Shown here: in pieces, positions 26,891 to 36,053 of the stretch
How positions within the stretch are numbered: position 1 is the stretch's first letter
Layout of the letters: each line of letters begins with the position of its first letter
NCBI RefSeq assembly: GCF_900111925.1
Contig: NZ_FOKA01000020.1
Location: 1-64,000 of the forward strand
DNA from: Cellulomonas marina
GTDB taxonomy: Bacteria; Actinomycetota; Actinomycetes; Actinomycetales; Cellulomonadaceae
DNA length: 64,000 bases
Direction of reading: 5' to 3'
Notes under the pieces: generated by a model
The model's database searches: none
Told to the model about the DNA's origin: nothing
What the model saw: the letters and a program-made list of their open reading frames with translations, nothing else
Translations under genes and position numbers: made by a program

Positions 26891-27904
26891 TCACCAGCGG
26901 TCGTGCACGTGCTCCCGGATGCTGCGGTCGTAGACGTCGCGGAGCGCGTCGAGCGTCGCGGCGTCCAGCGGCGCCAGGGCGGCCGCGGCCGCGTTGGCCC
27001 GGGCCTGGTCCGGGGTGCGGGCGCCGGGGATGACCGTGCTCACGCCCGGCTGGTCGACGATCCAGCGCAGCGCGAGCGCCGCCGTGGTCGCGCCCGCCGG
27101 CGTCAGCGACGCGACCTCCCGCGCCGCCTCCACGCCGACCTCGAACGGCACGCCCGAGAACGTCTCACCCACGTCGAAGGCCTCGCCGCGGCGGTTGTAG
27201 GTGCGGTGGTCGTCCGCCGCGAAGGTCGTCGTCTCGTCGTACTTGCCCGACAGGAGGCCGCTGGCCAGGGGCACGCGCGCGATGATGCCCACGCCCGCCT
27301 CCGCCGCCGCCGGCAGCACCTGCTCCAGCGGCTTGCGCCGGAACACGTTGAGGATGATCTGCACGGAGGCCACGTGCGGGCGGGCGATGGCCGCCATCGC
27401 CTCGTCGACGGTCTCCACCGAGACGCCGTAGGCGGCGGTGCGCCCCTCCTCGACGAGGGTGTCCAGCGCGTCGTACACGGCGTCGGTGCTCAGCACGGCC
27501 GTCGGCGGGCAGTGCAGCTGCACGAGGTCGAGGGTGTCCACGCCGAGGTTCTCCCGCGACCGGTCCGTCCACGCACGGAAGGCGTCGAGCGTGTAGGCCT
27601 CCGCCACGTGCGGGTCCGCACGCCGGCCCATCTTCGTCGCCACCGTGAGCCCGGCGTCCCCGCCGCGCTCGCGGGCCCGCTCCGCGACGAACGCGCCGAC
27701 GAGCCGCTCCGAGCGCCCGTCGCCGTACACGTCCGCCGTGTCGAGGAACGTCACGCCGGCGTCGACCGCCGCCGCGAGCACCCCGTGCGCGGTCTCCTCC
27801 GTCACCTCGCCCCAGTCCGCGCCGAGCTGCCAGCAGCCCAGCCCCACCACGCCGACCGACCGTCCGGTCCGGCCCAGCGTCCTGCTCTCCATCGTCGTCG
27901 ACAT
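26891..27904 (-). CDS. Aldo/keto reductase
   Basis: The product has 337 residues. It is a cytosolic NAD(P)H-dependent reductase of the (beta/alpha)8 superfamily. The catalytic tetrad is complete: Asp in FLDTADVYGDG, Tyr in the same motif, Lys in VATKMGRR and His in LVQLHCPP. The C-terminal cofactor-binding segment has PGVSTVIPGARTPDQ. ATG 27904 has TAGCGT 7 nt upstream; an internal ATG at 27892 is an alternative. Substrate unknown; closest in pattern to the general-stress AKR11/YhdN-type oxidoreductases. Confidence 0.9.
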   Translation of the reverse strand: MSTTMESRTLGRTGRSVGVVGLGCWQLGADWGEVTEETAHGVLAAAVDAGVTFLDTADVYGDGRSERLVGAFVAERARERGGDAGLTVATKMGRRADPHVAEAYTLDAFRAWTDRSRENLGVDTLDLVQLHCPPTAVLSTDAVYDALDTLVEEGRTAAYGVSVETVDEAMAAIARPHVASVQIILNVFRRKPLEQVLPAAAEAGVGIIARVPLASGLLSGKYDETTTFAADDHRTYNRRGEAFDVGETFSGVPFEVGVEAAREVASLTPAGATTAALALRWIVDQPGVSTVIPGARTPDQARANAAAAALAPLDAATLDALRDVYDRSIREHVHDRW

Positions 27905-27911
27905 GGCGGCG

Positions 27912-27917
27912 ACGCTA
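27912..27917 (-). promoter_or_regulatory. TAGCGT -10 element, leaderless start
   Basis: Read on the minus strand, TAGCGT ends 7 nt before the ATG of the aldo/keto reductase. No Shine-Dalgarno is present. Confidence 0.4.
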
Positions 27918-28001
27918 ACCCAGCCGACGAGCCCTCGCGCACGTCCGTCCGCGGCGTCCGTCCGGGTGCTCGTCCCGGTCGCCGGGCCAGGGCGCCGTGC
28001 C

Positions 28002-28007
28002 TAGGCT
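28002..28007 (+). promoter_or_regulatory. TAGGCT -10 element, leaderless start
   Basis: TAGGCT ends 6 nt before the GTG at 28014, with no room for a ribosome site. Confidence 0.45.
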
Positions 28008-28013
28008 CGGCGC

Positions 28014-28529
28014 GTGCCCGACGAGCCCACGACGCCCCTGCCCGCCCCCGTGCGCCGGAGCCGGTTCCTGCCCGTCCCCGTGGCGGACGCCTGGGAGCTG
28101 CTGGCCGACGGCCGCCACCACGACCGGCTCATCCCGCTGACGGTCGTCACGGGCGACGAGCCCGGGCTGGGCGGGCAGATCCGCGCCGTCTCCGGGCCCG
28201 GGGCCTCCCGCGGCTGGGGCCTGGTGGACACCATGCGGATCGACGCGTGGGACCCGCCGACGGACGGGTCCGGCGGGCGCGCGAGCTTCACGAAGCTGGG
28301 GCCGATCCTGCTCGGCACGGCCGACATCGAGGTCGTGCCCGCCGCGACGATCGACGGCCAGGAGCGCTGCCGGGCGACGTGGACGGAGCAGGTCTGGCTC
28401 GCCGGTCCGCTGCCGCCGGCGGTGACGGGTCCGCTGCTGCGGCCCGCGCTGGACGCGATGCTGCGGTTCGCGCTGGCCCGCGCGGAGACGTGGCTCGTCG
28501 GGCACCGCGGCCTTCCGCGCGGACGCTGA
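28014..28529 (+). CDS. SRPBCC-fold protein
   Basis: The product has 171 residues. The start-domain pattern is visible: SRFLPVPVADAWELLAD with the first strand and helix, a strand-rich middle (WGLVDTMRIDAWDPP, ADIEVVPAATID), a WTEQVWLAG strand and a long C-terminal helix (LDAMLRFALARAETWL). Such folds bind hydrophobic ligands or act as small cyclases. No catalytic residues can be assigned. It is divergent from the aldo/keto reductase and followed by the DDAH-like gene after 42 bp, which has its own ribosome site. Confidence 0.75.
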   Translation: MPDEPTTPLPAPVRRSRFLPVPVADAWELLADGRHHDRLIPLTVVTGDEPGLGGQIRAVSGPGASRGWGLVDTMRIDAWDPPTDGSGGRASFTKLGPILLGTADIEVVPAATIDGQERCRATWTEQVWLAGPLPPAVTGPLLRPALDAMLRFALARAETWLVGHRGLPRGR

Positions 28530-28571
28530 CGCCCGTCGTACCGTGGGGCCACCCCCCGACCGAGGAGCCCC

Positions 28572-29402
28572 ATGCCCCGCAGCGCGCCCGGCGCCACCCC
28601 CCGCCGGTACCTCATGTGCGAGCCGACCCACTACACCGTCTCCTACGAGATCAACCCGTGGATGGACCCGACCCGGGCGACCGACACCCAGCGGGCCGTC
28701 GACCAGTGGCGGCGGCTGCGGGACGTGTACCTCGAGCTCGGCCACGCCGTGGAGACGATCGAGCCGCTCGAGGGCCTGCCCGACATGGTCTACGCGGCCA
28801 ACGGCGCGACCGTCTACGGGGGCGTCGTGTACTCGGCGCGGTTCCGCTACCCGCAGCGCGGCCCCGAGGGTCCCGCGTACGAGAAGTGGTTCGCCGACGC
28901 CGGCTTCGTCACGCACACCGCGGAGGAGGTCAACGAGGGCGAGGGCGACATGCTCGTCGTCGGGGACGTGCTGCTGGCCGGCACCGGCTTCCGCACCGAC
29001 CGCGCGGCGCACGACGAGGCGGCCCGCGTCCTCGGCATCGAGGTCGTGCCCATGGAGCTCGTCGACCCGAGCTTCTACCACCTCGACACCGCGCTGACCG
29101 TGCTCTCGAGCGACCCCGCCGACCCGCAGGTCGCCTACTACCCGCCGGCCTTCTCCGACGCCTCGCGCGCAGAGCTCGAGCGGCGGTTCCCCGACGCGCT
29201 GCTGGCGACGTCCCGCGACGCCGCCGGCCTGGGGCTCAACGCCGTGTCCGACGGGGAGAACGTCGTCGTCGCCCCGGCGGCGGTCGACCTCGCGGAGGCG
29301 CTGCGCGAGCGCGGCTACCGGCCGATCCCGGTCGACACCACCGAGCTGCTCAAGGGCGGCGGCGGCGCGAAGTGCTGCACGCTGGAGATCCGCACGGCCT
29401 GA
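28572..29402 (+). CDS. Dimethylargininase-like amidinohydrolase (DDAH)
   Basis: The product has 276 residues. The family cleaves N-omega-dimethylarginine (or a related guanidine) to citrulline and an amine in the cytosol. Seen here: the N-terminal MCEPTHYTVSYEINPWM block, the substrate loop YAANGATVYGG, the catalytic His in FYHLDTALTVL, and the nucleophile Cys in GGAKCCTLEIRTA at the very C-terminus, the usual place. Length fits. ATG 28572 has GAGGAG 5 nt upstream and a TACCGT -10-like element near 28538. Ornithine-aminotransferase-type partners are not adjacent. Confidence 0.85.
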   Translation: MPRSAPGATPRRYLMCEPTHYTVSYEINPWMDPTRATDTQRAVDQWRRLRDVYLELGHAVETIEPLEGLPDMVYAANGATVYGGVVYSARFRYPQRGPEGPAYEKWFADAGFVTHTAEEVNEGEGDMLVVGDVLLAGTGFRTDRAAHDEAARVLGIEVVPMELVDPSFYHLDTALTVLSSDPADPQVAYYPPAFSDASRAELERRFPDALLATSRDAAGLGLNAVSDGENVVVAPAAVDLAEALRERGYRPIPVDTTELLKGGGGAKCCTLEIRTA

Positions 29403-29483
29403 CGGCCCGGCCCGACGGCCGGCTCGTGGGTCGGCCGGCTCGTCGGGTTCGCCGCCGGGCCGACCGGTCGGGGACGGCGCCCG

Positions 29484-30638
29484 TCAGAACGGCGGGACGT
29501 CGTCCGACCGGTCCGTGACGACCATGACGGGGCAGCGGGCGTGGTGCAGGACGGCCTGGCTCGTCGAGCCGAGCAGCAGGCCGCGGAAGCCGCCGCGCCC
29601 GCGGGAGCCCACGACGACGAGGTCCGTCGCGGTGGAGAACTCCGTGAGGAGCTGGGCGCCCGTGCCGTCCAGGACGATGCGCCGCACCGCGAGGCCGGGC
29701 CGGTCGCCCAGCACCCGGTCGACGACCGCGTCGAGCTGCGCTCGGCTGTCCGCGAGGATCTGCTCCTGGTCCACGACCGCGGGCAGCCAGGCGAGCACGC
29801 CGTTGGCGGCGGCCAGCGGCACCGCCGCCACGGCCGTGAGCTGCGCGCCCCACACCTCCGCCTCGCGCGCGGCGTACCGCAGCGCCCGCTCGGCCTGCCG
29901 GGACCCGTCGACGCCGACCACGACCGAGCGCACCGGCCGCAGCGCGCTCGCGGCGGCGCTCCGGCCGTCCGACCACGGCACGGAGAAGCCGGCCAGCGCC
30001 GACGCCCCGGCGGCCGCCGGACCGGCGCCGAGCGGGGCCGACGGCTCGTCGACGACCGGCGTCGCGCCGGACGTCGGCCGGAGCGTCCCCGCGGTGCCGA
30101 CCGTGGGCGCCGGGGTCGTCGTCGGGGTCCGCACGGGGGCCGGGCCCGGGGCGGTCGGCCCGAACAGCCCGCCGACCGCGTCCTCCGGCTCGCGCGGCAC
30201 CTCCCCGCGCAGGGGCACGACGACGGTCGGCGCGTGCGCGTGCGCCGGCAGGGCCGACGACACCGTGCCGAGCAGCCGGTCGGCGAACCCGCCGCGGCCG
30301 CGCGTCCCGACGACGGTGAGTGCGACCTCCTTGCTCAGCCCGACGAGGACGCCGGCGGCGTCGCCCGTGGCGAGCTCGCCGGTGACCTCGAGCCCTTCGT
30401 CGCCCACGTGCGCCAGCGCCTCGTCGAGGACGGCCCGGGCGCCGTCGCGGATCGCGCTGTCGTCGACGTAGGCGTACCCGCCGTCGAGCGCCGCCGTCGC
30501 GAACGACGGCAGCGCGTACGTGCAGACCAGCCGCAGGCTCCAGCCGTGGCGGTGGGCCTGCTGCACCGCCCACCCCAGGGCGCGCCTGCTCGGCGCCGAC
30601 CCGTCGACGCCCACGAGCACCGTGCTGTCGCGACCCAT
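29484..30638 (-). CDS. Tandem-domain universal stress protein
   Basis: The product has 384 residues. It has two UspA domains: one from residue 5 (TVLVGVDGSAPSRRALGW to VVGTRGRGGF) and one from about 235 (VVVGVDGSRQAERALRYA to VVGSRGRGGFRGLLLGS). Both keep the ATP-binding G-2x-G-9x-G(S/T)-type signature. A Pro/Thr/Ala linker of about 80 residues joins them, longer than usual. Cytosolic; commonly induced by hypoxia or stationary phase in actinobacteria, and DevR-like boxes lie about 100 nt upstream. Confidence 0.9.
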   Translation of the reverse strand: MGRDSTVLVGVDGSAPSRRALGWAVQQAHRHGWSLRLVCTYALPSFATAALDGGYAYVDDSAIRDGARAVLDEALAHVGDEGLEVTGELATGDAAGVLVGLSKEVALTVVGTRGRGGFADRLLGTVSSALPAHAHAPTVVVPLRGEVPREPEDAVGGLFGPTAPGPAPVRTPTTTPAPTVGTAGTLRPTSGATPVVDEPSAPLGAGPAAAGASALAGFSVPWSDGRSAAASALRPVRSVVVGVDGSRQAERALRYAAREAEVWGAQLTAVAAVPLAAANGVLAWLPAVVDQEQILADSRAQLDAVVDRVLGDRPGLAVRRIVLDGTGAQLLTEFSTATDLVVVGSRGRGGFRGLLLGSTSQAVLHHARCPVMVVTDRSDDVPPF

Positions 30639-30735
30639 GGCACACCTCCACCCTCGGGCGACGGCGCACCGGTCCGTTCCGGCCGCCCCGTCGCAGCCCG
30701 CCGGACGCGCCGGCAGTCCCAGTGTGCCGTGTGGA

Positions 30736-30764
30736 GGGCCGGTTGCCCAGGGACGGAAGGCCCT
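30736..30764 (-). promoter_or_regulatory. Two tandem DevR/DosR-like boxes upstream of the usp gene
   Basis: GGGCCGGTTGCCC (30736-30748) and AGGGACGGAAGGCCCT (30749-30764) are adjacent imperfect dyads resembling the GGGAC-N4-GTCCC type box bound by DosR/DevR regulators before usp genes. They lie about 100-125 nt upstream of the usp ATG. No regulator binding is shown; the match is by eye. Confidence 0.35.
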
Positions 30765-31266
30765 AGGCGGCGAGGTAGGGGGACCAGGCGGGTTCCGCGC
30801 GGGCCGCCGCCTGGCCGAAGGCGAGCGACCAGCGCGGCGCGTGCGGGGTGAAGAGCAGGCTCCACCCGATCTCGTGCAGCAGCCGGTCCGCCTTGCGGTG
30901 GTTGCAGCGCATGCAGGCGGCGACGACGTTGCCCCACTCGTGCCGACCCCCGCGGGAGCGCGGGAGCACGTGGTCGACGGTGTCGGCGACGCCCCCGCAG
31001 TAGGCGCAGCGGTGGCCGTCGCGCTGCAGCACGGTGCGCCGCGTCGGGGGCACCGAGCGGCGCACCGGCACGTGCACGTACCGCGTGAGGGACAGCACCA
31101 CGGGCAGCGGCAGGCTGAGGTGCTCGGCGTGCAGCACGCCACCCTCCTCCACCACCGCGGCCTTGCCGCTCATGAGGAGCACCACCGCGCGGTGCACGGA
31201 CACGATGCAGAGGGGTTCCATGCTCGCGTTGAGCAGGAGCACCCGGGGGGTCGCGGACACTTGCAC
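30763..31266 (-). CDS. Small HNH endonuclease-like protein
   Basis: The product has 167 residues. It matches the single-copy actinobacterial HNH protein type: an N-terminal strand-rich domain (RVLLLNASMEPLCIVSVHRA) and a C-terminal HNH zinc domain with CAYCGG, DHVLPRSRGG and CMRCNHRK, so all four zinc cysteines and the catalytic His are present. It is distinct from the DUF222-type gene at the window start. GTG 31266 has AGGAG 7 nt upstream. Probably a DNA-processing enzyme; substrate unknown. Confidence 0.87.
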   Translation of the reverse strand: MQVSATPRVLLLNASMEPLCIVSVHRAVVLLMSGKAAVVEEGGVLHAEHLSLPLPVVLSLTRYVHVPVRRSVPPTRRTVLQRDGHRCAYCGGVADTVDHVLPRSRGGRHEWGNVVAACMRCNHRKADRLLHEIGWSLLFTPHAPRWSLAFGQAAARAEPAWSPYLAA

Positions 31267-31398
31267 GGCGGCACTCCTGACCTCGGTGCGCGGACCGGCT
31301 GGGTGCCGGCCGCCTCGGTAGGGCAACAACGTGGTGCCGTCGCGGCGACCGGGACCCGTCCGCCGCGGCGTGGTGCGGTGGTGCGAGGTCAGGGTATG

Positions 31399-31439
31399 CC
31401 ACAGGGCCCCGGCGACCGGTGGTCGTCGGGGCCCTGTGG
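31399..31439 (-). terminator. Strong hairpin after the NlpC/P60 gene
   Basis: CCACAGGGCCCCG pairs perfectly with CGGGGCCCTGTGG and the interior GCGACC/GGTCGT extends the stem. It lies 74 nt past the NlpC/P60 stop on the minus strand. Confidence 0.7.
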
Positions 31440-31512
31440 GTGTGGTGCGCGTCGCGGCGGCTCAGCGGCGGTGCAGCGACGGTGTGCTCAGCAGGTGTGC
31501 CGGCGGGTGTGC

Positions 31513-32358
31513 TCAGCCGATCCGGAGGTACACGGGCGAGCTCTGCCAGATGGACCGGAACTGGATCGTCTTGCCGGGGCGCGGCGCGTCGATCTGCTGG
31601 CCGCCACCGGCGTAGATGGAGATGTGGCCCGGGCTCCAGATGAGGTCGCCCGGCTGCGCCTCGGCCGCCGAGACGACCGTCCCGACCGACCTGATGCCCG
31701 ACGACGTGCGCGGAAGCGAGATGCCGAGCTGGGCGTACACGTAGCCGATGAAGCCCGAGCAGTCGAAGCCGGCGGGCGTCGTGCCGCCGTAGACGTAGGG
31801 CACGCCCACGTACTGCGCGGCGATCTCGATGACCGAGGAGCCCGCGGCGGCGGCGGGGACAGCAGCGGCGGCGGCCTCCACGGGGGCGGCCTCCGCGGCG
31901 GCGGCCTCGGTGCTCGCGGCGGCGCTCTCCGTGGCGGCCGCGGCGGCGCGGGCGGCCGACCGCGACGTCGAGCTGGCGCGCTCGACGACGGGCTCCGGCT
32001 CGGGCTCCGGCTCCGGCGGGGGCGGCGGGGCGACGGCGGTCAGGGCCGGCGCGTCGAACGTCCACGTCGCCTCCTGCGGCGCCGTGACGACCGGGGCGGC
32101 GGCGAGCACGGCCCGCGCGGACGCGGTCAGGACGTCCGTGTCGACCGCGCCGAGGGCGGGGGCGTCCCCGGAGGCGGGCGCCGCGGCGACCGCGGGGGCC
32201 GCCAGGGTGCTGACGACGAGGGCGGACGACGCCGCCACGACGGCGGTGCGCTTGCCGACGGTGCTCATCTGCCCGGTGGCGACGGTGGCGAGCTCGGACA
32301 GGGGCGTCGACGGACGACGCGCGGCCCGGTGACGGGCGCGGGTGGTGCTCACGGACAC
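31513..32358 (-). CDS. NlpC/P60 cell-wall endopeptidase
   Basis: The product has 281 residues. A signal peptide (core near residues 38-58, ending AVAAAP) exports it. A low-complexity region with an EPEP run and Ala-rich coiled stretch follows. The C-terminal 115 residues are the catalytic domain: YVGVPYVYGG, nucleophile Cys in FDCSGFIGYVY, and His in PGHISIYAG. The family cuts peptidoglycan stem peptides. Translation starts at GTG 32358 after AGGAGAGG. Expression is probably controlled by the c-di-AMP riboswitch just upstream, a pairing well known for actinobacterial wall hydrolases. Confidence 0.93.
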   Translation of the reverse strand: MSVSTTRARHRAARRPSTPLSELATVATGQMSTVGKRTAVVAASSALVVSTLAAPAVAAAPASGDAPALGAVDTDVLTASARAVLAAAPVVTAPQEATWTFDAPALTAVAPPPPPEPEPEPEPVVERASSTSRSAARAAAAATESAAASTEAAAAEAAPVEAAAAAVPAAAAGSSVIEIAAQYVGVPYVYGGTTPAGFDCSGFIGYVYAQLGISLPRTSSGIRSVGTVVSAAEAQPGDLIWSPGHISIYAGGGQQIDAPRPGKTIQFRSIWQSSPVYLRIG

Positions 32359-32374
32359 GCGAAAGCCTCTCCTG

Positions 32375-32520
32375 GATGCCTGCGAGGTGAGCTGTCGGGT
32401 TCGGGTGGGAGTGCACCCGGCCGGGGCCGCGGACTGACCGCTGCACCGGCTTCACCCCGAGGACGTCCGTGGACGCCCGGTGGTGGTTCCCCCGTCCCTG
32501 CCAAGGGTTCGGTCCGTTCC
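32375..32520 (-). promoter_or_regulatory. ydaO/yuaA c-di-AMP riboswitch
   Basis: On the minus strand the leader shows the class's conserved blocks in order: CCGAACCCTTGGCAGG, GGGGGAACCA, CGGGGTGAAGCCGGT, a variable arm, then CACCCGACAGCTCACCTCGCAGGC just before the ribosome site AGGAGAGG. Consensus blocks, spacing and the downstream NlpC/P60 gene all fit. In known members c-di-AMP binding turns expression off by favouring termination or hiding the ribosome site; here the short gap between the last block and AGGAGAGG favours translational control. Exact edges are approximate. Confidence 0.85.
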
Positions 32521-32586
32521 ACGACCGGTGGCAGGGCTCGGCATGCCGGTCACGGGCTCCGGGAGGAGGGTTCCCGAGGCGGGACG

Positions 32587-32616
32587 ACGGTACCCGAGCG
32601 CGGACGCGGAAGTCAC
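32587..32616 (-). promoter_or_regulatory. Candidate promoter of the riboswitch transcript
   Basis: On the minus strand GTGACT (32616-32611) and TACCGT (32592-32587) are spaced 18 nt and lie about 70 nt before the first conserved riboswitch block. The remaining stretch up to the DtxR stop (32617-32835) holds only short GCCGTGCG-type direct repeats near 32800-32850 and no gene I can support. Confidence 0.4.
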
Positions 32617-32835
32617 GTTCCGGTCACGACGTGTTCGGGCGCCGGACGGGCGGCGTCGCCGGGCGCGGCGGACCGGTCGCCGTGACCTGCGACGACGAGC
32701 GGCGGTCGTGAGCAGGGTCACAACGCCGTCGGCGCGTCGGCGGGCGGCCGACCGGGGGACGCCGGGACGGGCGGTGCGGGACGCCGCGCCAGGCCGCGCG
32801 TCACGCCGTGCGCCGGGCGTGGGCCAGGCCGTGCG

Positions 32836-35075
<2,240 letters not shown>

Positions 35076-35112
35076 CCGTCGGCGCCCGACGACGTCGGCG
35101 CGGGGCGTGACG

Positions 35113-35861
35113 TCAGCCCTGCTGCGCCCGGCGACGACGGCCGGTGACGACCGCGGCCGTCCCGACGGCCACGAGCCCGGCGCCCGCGAGCGCCGCCGCG
35201 GCGACCTGGGCGCCCGTGCTGGCCAGCACCGTGGCGCGGACCTGGCGCACCCCGCCGGTCGGTTCGGACGCGCCGGTCGTCGTCGTGGTGGTCGTGGTGG
35301 TGGTCGTCGTGGTGGTCGTGCCGCCGCCGGTCATCGGGGTGCCGGGGTCGGCCGGGTCGCCCGGGTCCCCGGGGGTGCCGACGCACGTGCCGGCCGGGTC
35401 GGTGGTGGCCACCGTCGTCGAAAGGCCGCCCGCCGCCAGCTCGACGAGGACCGTCCGCGACGCGACGTCGCCACCCGGCAGCCACGGCGTCGACGCGACG
35501 AGCGGCTGGTCGGCCAGCGTCAGCAGCACTCCGCCGTCCTCACCGCGGACGGTCACGTCGACCGTCGGGTCCTCGACGCCCAGGAGGCGCACGTCCCACG
35601 CGAGCTCCGCAGGGCCGTCCCCCAGGCCGTCCTGCGTGCCGTCCTGCGAGCCGTCCTGCGCGCAGGCGATCGCCGTCACAGCCGCGATCTGGCACGGCTG
35701 GTCCGCCACGTAGCCGTCGCCCGGCGCGCAGGCCGCCGGCGAGGTCGGCACGCTCGTCGGGAGGCCCGCCGGGACGGGCCCGCGACGGCGGCGGACGCGA
35801 CGCCGGTCGTGGCGGCGGCCGCGAGGAGGAGGGTCGTGCAGGTCCGGGCGAGGGGCGACAT
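35113..35861 (-). pseudogene. LAxTG-anchored surface protein, frameshifted in the signal-peptide region
   Basis: The ATG at 35861 (GGAGAG 6 nt upstream) opens a clear signal peptide (TLLLAAAATTGVASAAVA) but that frame soon turns into Arg-rich nonsense. The remainder, in another frame, encodes GLPTSVPTSPAACAPG and then an extracellular domain, a run of 15 threonines and a sorting signal LASTG with hydrophobic helix and RRRR end, the substrate type of class E sortases. One extra G in the GGG at 35779-35781 would fuse both frames into a 249-residue protein. Either a broken gene or a base-call error; no good start exists in the body frame. Confidence 0.7.
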
Positions 35862-36053
35862 GGGGTGCTCTCCGTTCGGGTGGGCGTGCCTCCACCCTGC
35901 AGGCGCGCGGCGGCCCGTGTCGGCCGTCCACAGGGTGATTCGCCCGTTCCACCTGCGGTTTCACCCGATCGCCCCGCATGTCCCGGTCCGCCGCACCCGT
36001 CCGGGTCGTCCGGTTCGCGTCCGGCGTCCGGTTGCGCTCGGGGCCGGCGGCCG

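Noticed and set aside
842..30638. Genomic island or prophage boundaries
   Set aside because: Base composition and codon use stay uniform, and no integrase, transposase or tRNA-attachment site was found.
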